NCBI GenBank assembly: GCA_005772945.1
Contig: SXIE01000206.1
Location: 1 to 6,288, forward strand
Direction of reading: 5' to 3'
Source of the DNA: Pseudomonadota bacterium
GTDB lineage: Bacteria > Myxococcota > UBA9042 > PHBI01
DNA: 6,288 bases
Each line of letters starts with the position of its first letter. Position 1 is the first letter of the stretch. Positions 1-5,580 of the stretch are shown here, one piece after another. The notes beneath the pieces are model-generated. The model was not told where the DNA came from, ran no database searches, and worked only from the letters and a program-made list of their open reading frames with translations. The translations under genes and the position numbers were made by a program.

Positions 1-1
1 C

Positions 2-64
2 ATACACTTCGACGATCCGACGACGCAGATCGAGAGAAAGAGCTTGTGTCATACGGCCTCCTGA
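2..64 (+). other. Possible 3' end of an upstream or frame-shifted reading frame
   Basis: This frame is open from the left edge to a TGA at 62-64. Most of its third codon positions are G or C, as in the real genes of this window. The protease frame over positions 1-45 instead has mostly A/T third positions. It encodes about 20 residues, beginning IHFDDPTTQIER. It may be the tail of a separate upstream gene that overlaps the protease start by 19 bases. It may also be the N-terminal part of the same protease, separated by a one-base indel. The sequence to the left is needed to choose. The fragment is too short to assign a function. Confidence 0.3.
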
Positions 65-2655
65 CCCGGCAGACCTCCTTGGATCACACGTTCAGGTGCA
101 AGTCGAGTTTCCGCTCCGTGATCCCGAGCGGCGCTGTCAGCCCGCGCGTCGACCTGCCGACGGGCGCCACCGTCGACGCGAGCGGCCACGCCTCGCAGGT
201 CGCCGGCATCATCGCGGCGAGCTGGGGCAACCGGGTCGGCATCGACGGCATCGCGCCGATCGAGGTCGGAATCCGCGCCCGCGACACGTCCGGCCGCCTC
301 ACGAACGTGCTCTTGCCCGGCTTCGTCGCCAATACCTCCTTCGCCAACAACCTGCTCGAGCTCCTGCGCGACCCGACCGTGCGCGTCATCAACGCGAGCG
401 TCGGCAACTCCGCCGGCTACGAACAACGCGGCCACGACCCGGTCGTCCACGGCCTGTGCCCGCCGCCGCTCTGCGACACCTGGCGCGCGCAGATGAACGA
501 CGACGGCTACTGGCTCCTCAGCGCCATCCAGACCTTCAAGGGCTCGGGGTCTGCCCGCTCGAACTTCCTCGTCACGTGCTCGGCGGGCAACGCGCGCCTC
601 CGCCCCGGCACGGCCTTCGATTTCGAGTCGCGCGACAACAGCCCCTGCTGCAACGTCGCGGTGCGCGGCGTCGGCGACCCCACGCTGCCCGCCGGCGGCG
701 CCGGTGCCGATCACTTCCTCGCGGTCGAGGCGACCAACGCCAGCGGCGACCGCGCCTACTTCTCGAGCGGCAATGGCAGCGTGTCGGCGCCTGGCGAGGA
801 CGTCTACACCACCGGCCTCGCCAACGCGTACGTCTTCAACAGCGGCACCTCGTTCTCGGCGCCCCACGTCGCGGGCCTCGCGCTCTACCTGTGGGCCCTC
901 GACCCGGATCTCCGCCACAGCGACGTGCGCCGCGCGCTCGCGGACCCGGCGAACACGGTCGCGGTCCCGGCCGGGCCCAGCGGCGGCTTGGACGGCGCCC
1001 GGCGGATCGACGCGTTCGCGGCCGCGCTCGCGATCGACGACCTCAAGGGCGACGCCGCGATCCGGACCGCGCTCGTCGACGTCGACGACGGCACGGCCGA
1101 CGGCAACCGGCGCATCACGCGCGACGTCCACGGCGTCGCGACCGGCGAGGACCCGACGTTCCACACGCCCGACGGCCGGCGCGGCGACCGCAAGGTGTCG
1201 ATCGCCGACTTCCGCGCCTTCCGTGACGCGCTCACGCAGCTCCAACTCGCGGACGGGACGCTCGGCCCCGGCCTCGCCGCGCTCGACGGTGAGATCGTCT
1301 ATGCCAAGCGTGACCTCAACGGCGACGGCTGCGTCGGCGTGAACCCGGTGCCCGGCTCGGGCGTGCCGGACTGCGCCGGCGCGCAGCCCGAGGCGACCTG
1401 GTCGCGCTTCGACTTCAACGGCGACGGCAGCCTGGACCGCCACGGCGTCGCGAAGGTCCGGGGCCAGGACAAGACCGACCTCCAGGTGCTCGCCGACCTC
1501 TGGCCCGCCGACGAGGCCCTCACCGACGGCTGGGCGGCGGCAGCCCTCGAGGGCCTCTTGCCGGACGGGCCGCTGCCCCTCTCCGGCTCGGCCGACCTTG
1601 CGATCGGTACCGCGCTCCCGCTCGGTCCCAGCGACCCGCACGACGAGCTCCGGGTCACGCTCACGGCGCCGACGCGCGCGATCACGCGCGTATTGCGCGG
1701 ACCGGGAGCGCCGGCGGAGTTGGTGCTGACGGTCCGAAACGACGTCGCGATCGCGGTGAAGGTCGAGGGCTTCAAGGCGGGCGCGAAGGTCGGCGACCTG
1801 TGCGCGCTGATCGAGGGCGGGGTCGTGACCGAGGTCCGGCCGCTCAAGATCGGCGAGGACGTGACGCTCGAGCTCGGTCCATGCACGCGCGGGCCGTCGT
1901 TCAAGTTGACGGGGCGGTGGTGGGCGTTCGCGAAATACGACGCGTCGACCGCGCCCGAGATCGGCGAGGTCCGAACGCTGACGTACGACGACCACACCAA
2001 CCTGGAACTCCACCCGCAAAGCCTCCAGACCGACGAGAAGGCATGCGCCAACCTCGCGGTCGGACAGAGCTGCGCGTACGAGAAGACGCTCGAGCGGACG
2101 TATTCGTCGACGACCGTCGAGGCCGAGGTCACGCGCGTCGCCGACAAGGAGTGGGTCGTCGCGGCGACGATGTTCGCGACCGCCAAACAGCCGCCGATCC
2201 GCCCGCCACCCGGCACGACGTGCGAGGACGCGTCGATCAGCGCCGAATGCTGGAGCGCGTCCGAGGGCGGCTACACGCTCGAGGGCGTCGTCGACATCCG
2301 GCTCCCGGCGCCCGCTAAGCGGCGGGTCCGTATCGCGTGCCGCGCGGCCGGCGATGAGCCGCCGGAAAAGCAGCTCGGCTACACGCAATTCCGGGTGCGC
2401 GACACGGCGAACGACATCGCGCGCTGCGCGTCGCCGTCGACGAGCGACGCGGTGCCGCCAGGTTGGAGCGTCGACGGCGAGCACGTCATCGACGGCGACG
2501 CGATCGAACGGCTGTTCATCGACTTCCGGCTGTCGTCCGACGTCGTCGCGGAGTACCAGCACGACTCTGAGTTGCCTCAGAGTCACGTCGAATACGAGGG
2601 CCAGGTCAAGGTGACGATGTCGCTGCTGCGCATCGTGATCGAGGACCTGCCGTGA
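46..2655 (+). CDS. S8 family subtilisin-like serine protease with EF-hand/dockerin-like loops and a large C-terminal region (N-terminus uncertain)
   Basis: This is a subtilisin-like endopeptidase (family S8), expected to be secreted. Three family blocks are visible. The His block SGHASQVAGIIAA holds the presumed catalytic His48, where the usual HGTHVAG has become HASQVAG. The block VTCSAGN holds the oxyanion Asn182. The block GTSFSAPHVAG holds the nucleophile Ser269. The peptidase domain ends near residue 330. Residues about 376-465 resemble dockerin/EF-hand calcium loops: a degenerate copy before KVSIADFRAF, then DLNGDGCV at 423 and DFNGDGSLD at 456. Residues about 510-869 look beta-rich and match nothing I recognise. 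The canonical catalytic Asp block is absent. Asp13 has the right distance to His48 (35, against 32 in subtilisin) but the wrong context. No signal peptide is seen. GTG at 46 is the first in-frame start, after purine-rich GAGAGAAAGAG. The frame stays open to the left edge, so the true start may lie outside the window or behind a frameshift. The next gene overlaps its stop. Confidence 0.85.
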   Translation: MSYGLLTRQTSLDHTFRCKSSFRSVIPSGAVSPRVDLPTGATVDASGHASQVAGIIAASWGNRVGIDGIAPIEVGIRARDTSGRLTNVLLPGFVANTSFANNLLELLRDPTVRVINASVGNSAGYEQRGHDPVVHGLCPPPLCDTWRAQMNDDGYWLLSAIQTFKGSGSARSNFLVTCSAGNARLRPGTAFDFESRDNSPCCNVAVRGVGDPTLPAGGAGADHFLAVEATNASGDRAYFSSGNGSVSAPGEDVYTTGLANAYVFNSGTSFSAPHVAGLALYLWALDPDLRHSDVRRALADPANTVAVPAGPSGGLDGARRIDAFAAALAIDDLKGDAAIRTALVDVDDGTADGNRRITRDVHGVATGEDPTFHTPDGRRGDRKVSIADFRAFRDALTQLQLADGTLGPGLAALDGEIVYAKRDLNGDGCVGVNPVPGSGVPDCAGAQPEATWSRFDFNGDGSLDRHGVAKVRGQDKTDLQVLADLWPADEALTDGWAAAALEGLLPDGPLPLSGSADLAIGTALPLGPSDPHDELRVTLTAPTRAITRVLRGPGAPAELVLTVRNDVAIAVKVEGFKAGAKVGDLCALIEGGVVTEVRPLKIGEDVTLELGPCTRGPSFKLTGRWWAFAKYDASTAPEIGEVRTLTYDDHTNLELHPQSLQTDEKACANLAVGQSCAYEKTLERTYSSTTVEAEVTRVADKEWVVAATMFATAKQPPIRPPPGTTCEDASISAECWSASEGGYTLEGVVDIRLPAPAKRRVRIACRAAGDEPPEKQLGYTQFRVRDTANDIARCASPSTSDAVPPGWSVDGEHVIDGDAIERLFIDFRLSSDVVAEYQHDSELPQSHVEYEGQVKVTMSLLRIVIEDLP
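2563..2584 (+). repeat. Perfect 9-bp inverted repeat (hairpin) inside the protease gene
   Basis: GACTCTGAG (2563-2571), loop TTGC, then CTCAGAGTC (2576-2584) pair perfectly. The repeat lies in the coding frame and encodes DSELPQSH. It uses TCT, TTG, CCT and AGT, which are uncommon choices in the surrounding G/C-ending codons. It sits about 70 bases before the start of the downstream lipoprotein gene. No T-run follows, so it is not a classical terminator. Its role is unknown: an mRNA structure, a protein-binding inverted repeat or a dispersed small repeat are all possible. Confidence 0.75.
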
Positions 2656-3392
2656 GGCGCGCGCTCGACATCGTCGGACTCATCGCGGTCGCCCTGATCG
2701 GGTGTGACGCCGGCGCGGGCAAGGGCGCGGCGGACGCCGTCGACACGCGGCCGCCGCTCGTCTGCATCGCCAATGTCAGCTACGAGTGCGCCTGCGACAG
2801 CGGCGCGGCGGGGCGACGGCGCTGCATCGACGGCTTCACCTTCGAGGCGTGCGCCTGTGGCGGGGCGGACGTCGTCGCGCCCGCGGACACCGGCGCACCG
2901 GACGTCGTCGACACGCCTGATACGGGCGACACGGGCGATACGGGCGAGCCGCCCGACACGACCCCCGGGTCCGAGACGGTCACCGACACCGAGACCGTCG
3001 GGCCCGACGTCGATCCGAGCGCGCTCGCGGACTGCACCCCGAAAGGGACGTTCGGCGGCCACGAGTACCTGCTGTGTCCGGGCTCGGGCTGGGTCGGCGC
3101 GGCCGCCCAGAAGTGCGCGAGCGGCGGCGCGACGCTCGTACGCGGCGACAGCGCCCCGGTGCTCGGCGCGATCGCCGCGACCCTGACGTTCGAGGTGTGG
3201 GTGACGGCGCAGAAGGGCGCCGCGGGCTGGACCTGGGACGGCGTCGACCCGACGCCCTCTTGGTGCGCAGGGCAGCCGGACGGCCACTTCAACGGGCTCC
3301 CCAACGCCGTGTGCGCGCTGCTCGGGCCGTCCGGCTGCCTCGGCGACGCGCCCTGCGACACGATCGCGGCCGGCATCATGTGCCAGCGCTGA
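2652..3392 (+). CDS. Lipoprotein with Cys-rich module, Asp/Thr-rich linker and C-type-lectin-like domain
   Basis: This 246-residue protein is predicted to be anchored in a membrane by lipid and exposed to the periplasm or cell surface. Residues 1-17 form a short signal peptide ending in the lipobox L15-I-G-C18. Residues 38-69 hold six cysteines (38, 46, 48, 58, 67, 69) with a CxC at each end, a pattern I associate with myxobacterial extracellular proteins. Residues 72-124 are an acidic Asp/Thr/Pro linker with DTG repeats. Residues about 128-246 match a C-type lectin-like domain: W147 and C155 early, the core EVWVTAQ and WTWDG, then SWCAGQPDG, C221, GDAPC235 and the final C244. C155-C244 and C221-C235 would be the two conserved disulfides, and C128/C142 and C205/C229 extra pairs. 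Q208-P209-D210 sits where sugar-binding lectins carry QPD or EPN, but the conserved Glu and the WN of WND are lost, so calcium and sugar binding are uncertain. The GTG start overlaps the protease TGA (GTGA), implying translational coupling. Confidence 0.85.
   Translation: MRRALDIVGLIAVALIGCDAGAGKGAADAVDTRPPLVCIANVSYECACDSGAAGRRRCIDGFTFEACACGGADVVAPADTGAPDVVDTPDTGDTGDTGEPPDTTPGSETVTDTETVGPDVDPSALADCTPKGTFGGHEYLLCPGSGWVGAAAQKCASGGATLVRGDSAPVLGAIAATLTFEVWVTAQKGAAGWTWDGVDPTPSWCAGQPDGHFNGLPNAVCALLGPSGCLGDAPCDTIAAGIMCQR
2919..2945 (+). repeat. Three tandem 9-bp units encoding DTG repeats
   Basis: Three consecutive 9-base units, GA(T/C)ACGGGC, encode Asp-Thr-Gly three times (residues 90-98) in the linker of the lipoprotein. 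A further DTG occurs at residues 79-81. The unit length keeps the frame, so copy-number change would lengthen or shorten the linker without breaking the protein. Confidence 0.8.
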
Positions 3393-3423
3393 TCGACACC
3401 CCACGCTCACCGGGACCGCACAG

Positions 3424-3451
3424 CCCGCGTTGGTGCGCGCCCCCGCGCGGG
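3424..3451 (+). terminator. Weak GC-rich hairpin between the lipoprotein and sulfur-metabolism genes
   Basis: CCCGCG (3424-3429) can pair with CGCGGG (3446-3451). A competing stem, GCGCG (3435-3439) with CGCGC (3444-3448), is nested in it. It lies 32 bases after the lipoprotein stop. There is no T-tract, so intrinsic termination is doubtful and any GC-rich spacer could form such stems. Confidence 0.2.
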
Positions 3452-3484
3452 TGAGGTTCGTCGTCACACCCTGCGGCCCGAACC

Positions 3485-3493
3485 TGCTACGGT
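3485..3493 (+). promoter_or_regulatory. Possible extended -10 element for the persulfide dioxygenase gene
   Basis: TGCTACGGT contains a TGN extension and a -10-like TACGGT that ends 9 bases before the ATG at 3503. A start at the usual distance would give an almost leaderless mRNA, which fits the lack of a Shine-Dalgarno here. No good -35 box lies 17 bases upstream (CACACC at 3465-3470), so the call is weak. Confidence 0.25.
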
Positions 3494-3502
3494 CGCCGCA
3501 CC

Positions 3503-4549
3503 ATGCTTTTCCGTCAGCTCTTCGATGCCGCGTCGTCGACCTACACCTATCTCCTTGGCGACGCGGCGACGCGCGAGGCCGTCCTCGTCGACTCGGTCTT
3601 CGAGCAGCACGCGCGCGACGCGGCCCTCGTGCGCGAGCTCGGCCTGACGCTCCGCTTCGCGCTCGACACGCACTGCCATGCCGATCACGTCACCGGCGCA
3701 TGGCTCATGCGCGCCGCGTTCGGTTGCCAGATCGGACTCTCGCCGCTCTACGGCGCGACGAACGTCGACCTGCCACTCACCCAGGGAGTCATCCTCCGGT
3801 TCGGCGCCGAAGCGCTCGAGGTGCGCGCGACCCCCGGCCACACCGATGGCTGCGTGTCGCTCGTCAGCGCCGATCACCGCCTGGTCTTCACCGGCGACGC
3901 GCTGCTCGTGCGCGGTGCCGGGCGCACCGACTTCCAGCACGGCAGCGCGCAGCGCCTCTTCCAGTCGATCCGCGCGCAGCTCTTCTCGTTGCCCGACGCG
4001 TGCGCCGTCTATCCGGCCCACGACTACCTGGGCCGCACCGCCAGCACCATCGGCGAGGAGCGACGCCTCAATCCGCGCATCGGCGGCGACGCGCGCGAAG
4101 AGGACTTTGTCGGCTACATGCACAACCTCGGACTGCCGCATCCCAAGCAGATGGCCGTCGCCGTCCCCGCGAACCTGACGTCTGGCGAGCCCGCCGGCGG
4201 ACGCGCGCCGACCGCGCCCGACTGGGGTCCCGTCGCGCTGACGTACGCCGGCCAGCCCGAGCTCGCACCCGATTGGGTCGCCGCGCATCGCGCCGAGGTC
4301 CACGTCCTCGACGTGCGTGACGCGAGCGAGTTCGACGGCGAATTGGGCCACCTCCCGGATGCGCAGCTCTTGCCGCTGGGCGAGCTGCGCGCGCGGGTCG
4401 GCGACGTGCCTACCGTTCGGCCGGTCGTGGTCGTGTGCCAGACGGGCAAGCGCTCGGCGCTCGCTACGCAGTTGCTGATCGCAGCGGGCGTCACGCGGGT
4501 CGCGAATCTCGCCGGCGGGATGGTCGCGTGGCGCGAGCTCGGACTCTGA
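3503..4549 (+). CDS. Persulfide dioxygenase-rhodanese fusion protein (ETHE1-type metallo-beta-lactamase fold plus rhodanese)
   Basis: The N-terminal half (about residues 1-235) is an ETHE1-like persulfide dioxygenase, a non-heme iron enzyme that oxidises glutathione persulfide with O2 to sulfite and GSH. The motif THCHADH carries H57, H59, D61 and H62. H113 lies in TPGHTDG and D132 in FTGDALL. H57, H113 and D132 would be the iron ligands, and their spacing (56 and 19) equals that of human ETHE1 (H79, H135, D154). GRTDFQHG and YPAHDYLGR (H173) are also family hallmarks. The C-terminal part (about 260-348) is a rhodanese domain with LDVRDASEFDGELGHLPDA and the active-site loop C312-QTGKR, followed by NLAGGMVAWRELGL. 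Rhodanese transfers sulfane sulfur between thiosulfate, sulfite and thiols, so the fusion can couple persulfide use with thiosulfate turnover in the cytoplasm. The 348-residue length fits known dioxygenase-rhodanese fusions. No signal peptide is present. There is no clear ribosome-binding site before the ATG. No other sulfide gene lies within the window. Confidence 0.95.
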   Translation: MLFRQLFDAASSTYTYLLGDAATREAVLVDSVFEQHARDAALVRELGLTLRFALDTHCHADHVTGAWLMRAAFGCQIGLSPLYGATNVDLPLTQGVILRFGAEALEVRATPGHTDGCVSLVSADHRLVFTGDALLVRGAGRTDFQHGSAQRLFQSIRAQLFSLPDACAVYPAHDYLGRTASTIGEERRLNPRIGGDAREEDFVGYMHNLGLPHPKQMAVAVPANLTSGEPAGGRAPTAPDWGPVALTYAGQPELAPDWVAAHRAEVHVLDVRDASEFDGELGHLPDAQLLPLGELRARVGDVPTVRPVVVVCQTGKRSALATQLLIAAGVTRVANLAGGMVAWRELGL

Positions 4550-4586
4550 CGAGCGACCAGTTTGAGAAGAACCATCATTTGATCAC

Positions 4587-4604
4587 TGACGCGGTCGCGC
4601 GTCG
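4587..4604 (+). promoter_or_regulatory. Small hairpin in the leader of the exported-protein gene
   Basis: GACGCG (4588-4593), loop GTCG, then CGCGTC (4598-4603) form a 6-bp stem, extended by a T-G wobble. It ends 8 bases before the Shine-Dalgarno at 4612. It could act as the terminator stem of the preceding gene, although no T-run follows, or as a leader structure. An unusually A/T-rich patch at about 4559-4587 just upstream might hold a promoter, but I find no convincing -35/-10 pair. Confidence 0.25.
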
Positions 4605-4611
4605 CTGGAAC

Positions 4612-4617
4612 GGAGGT
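4612..4617 (+). promoter_or_regulatory. Strong Shine-Dalgarno (GGAGGT) fixing the ATG at 4621
   Basis: GGAGGT is a near-perfect complement to the 16S rRNA 3' end and lies 3 bases before ATG 4621. It selects this start over in-frame codons upstream that overlap the preceding gene. The signal peptide beginning at this ATG supports the same choice. Confidence 0.8.
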
Positions 4618-4620
4618 CCC

Positions 4621-5517
4621 ATGCCGCACCCACGCCCGCTCATCGCCGCCGGTCTTCGCTACGCCGTGGTCGCCACCGTGCTCGCAGCCGCGCCGATGGG
4701 CGCACGCGCCGAGCTCCCGTCGCCGCCCAAGGTCATCGACGTCTTGACGGTCCCGACGTTCGCGACCGAGCCGCCGCCCGACTGGAAGGTTCCGGATCTC
4801 ATCCCGGCACTCGGGCGGCCGGGCTGGACGGTGCTCGAGAGCTCGCTGACGCCCGTCGCCTACGTCGGCCACGAAGGCGCCGTGGTCGGGGCCGTCCGCT
4901 GCAAAGGCGCCCCGCACGCGGACCGGGGCTTCGACACCTGCCAGGTGGTCCTCGCGCATCTCGTCATGGCGGCTCCGCTCGCCGCGGGCGGCACCGCCGA
5001 GCTCAGCAAGATGCGGACGACCTTCGCCATGACGGGCGGGACGAGCGTCCTGCCGCCCGACGATGTCTACCATCTCGAGCCGCTCGTGCTCGCCGACGTG
5101 AACGGCGACCAGCTCCCCGAGATCCTCGTGCGCTGGTCCGTCACCGGAAAGCCGCGCCGCGCCGTCGGATCACCGCTTCTGACCACGATGGTCATCGTGA
5201 ACTGGCTCGACCACACGACCGCCTGGGGCCCGTTCAAGATCGGCGCGATGGGCGCGGGCGAGCTGGAGCGCTGCATCTCGACCGTGCAGTCGATCACCTA
5301 CGACCCAGCCGAGGCGGACCCGGCGCCGACGCTCGCGTGGCACCGCGTGTGTCAACCCGCGATCTGTGTCGACGCGCCGGAGCTGGCGCCCACGTGCAAG
5401 ACGACCAAGCCCCGGGTCACGGACGCACACTATGCATGGAATGCCGGCCGGAGCCTGTACCAGAAGGGCCCGCCGCCGGTTCGCGCACAGGACGCCAGGC
5501 CCCAACCACGACCTTGA
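4621..5517 (+). CDS. Exported protein of unknown function with one FG-GAP/VCBS-like loop
   Basis: This 298-residue protein is one I do not recognise. Residues 1-30 form a Sec-type signal peptide: basic residues at R5 and R13, a hydrophobic run at 14-25, and the cleavage site A28-R-A30 before E31. The mature protein should be periplasmic or secreted. It contains one calcium-loop-like segment, DVNGDQLPEIL, starting at D159, typical of FG-GAP/VCBS beta-propeller repeats. Only one clear copy is present, so this is not an obvious propeller. Six cysteines (94, 107, 218, 244, 249, 259) suggest disulfides. The tail after about 285 is Pro/Arg-rich and probably disordered. The start is supported by the GGAGGT ribosome-binding site. 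A 71-base gap separates it from the persulfide dioxygenase gene, and nothing in its sequence links it to sulfur metabolism. The -35 box of the rpsA promoter overlaps its stop codon. Exported status is fairly sure; function is unknown. Confidence 0.85.
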   Translation: MPHPRPLIAAGLRYAVVATVLAAAPMGARAELPSPPKVIDVLTVPTFATEPPPDWKVPDLIPALGRPGWTVLESSLTPVAYVGHEGAVVGAVRCKGAPHADRGFDTCQVVLAHLVMAAPLAAGGTAELSKMRTTFAMTGGTSVLPPDDVYHLEPLVLADVNGDQLPEILVRWSVTGKPRRAVGSPLLTTMVIVNWLDHTTAWGPFKIGAMGAGELERCISTVQSITYDPAEADPAPTLAWHRVCQPAICVDAPELAPTCKTTKPRVTDAHYAWNAGRSLYQKGPPPVRAQDARPQPRP

Positions 5518-5542
5518 CAAGCCCGCCGCGACTGCCTAGGTT
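5514..5542 (+). promoter_or_regulatory. Sigma-70-type promoter for rpsA
   Basis: A perfect -35 box TTGACA (5514-5519) is followed by a 17-base spacer and a -10-like TAGGTT (5537-5542). The -35 box overlaps the TGA (5515-5517) of the preceding gene. Transcription would begin near 5549, giving a leader of about 30 bases before the GTG at 5581. A strong housekeeping promoter suits a ribosomal protein gene. This is the clearest promoter in the window. Confidence 0.8.
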
Positions 5543-5559
5543 CCCGCGCCTCCAATCGT

Positions 5560-5580
5560 CCGGGAGCGCGCGCCGCTCGG
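5560..5580 (+). promoter_or_regulatory. Leader hairpin directly before the rpsA start
   Basis: GAGCG (5564-5568) pairs with CGCTC (5574-5578) around a 5-base loop. After a 2-base bulge, CC (5560-5561) can pair with GG (5579-5580). The stem includes GGGAG (5562-5566), the only Shine-Dalgarno-like sequence in the leader, and abuts the GTG. Translation control of S1 by its structured leader is known in E. coli; a similar role here is inference. Confidence 0.35.

Noticed and set aside
49..2586. Very long open frame on the minus strand opposite the protease gene (about 845 codons)
   Set aside because: Its translation is dominated by Arg, Ala, Val, Asp and Glu with no recognisable domain. It mirrors the G/C-ending codons of the protease, whose family motifs are clear. 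This is a common artefact in high-GC coding DNA.
2539..2912. Repeated GACGTCGTCG words at 2539, 2868 and 2901
   Set aside because: They encode Asp-Val-Val in frame and reflect favoured GAC and GTC codons, not a spaced regulatory or mobile repeat.
3424..3451. A firm rho-independent terminator after the lipoprotein gene
   Set aside because: The stems compete with each other and no T-run follows, so it is listed only as a weak candidate.
2583..4351. Long minus-strand frames opposite the lipoprotein and persulfide dioxygenase genes
   Set aside because: They are low-complexity Arg/Ala-rich translations lying over genes with strong domain evidence on the plus strand.
4435..4620. An N-terminal extension of the exported protein beginning at 4435
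   Set aside because: It would overlap the rhodanese domain by over 100 bases and bury the signal peptide. The GGAGGT before ATG 4621 decides the start.
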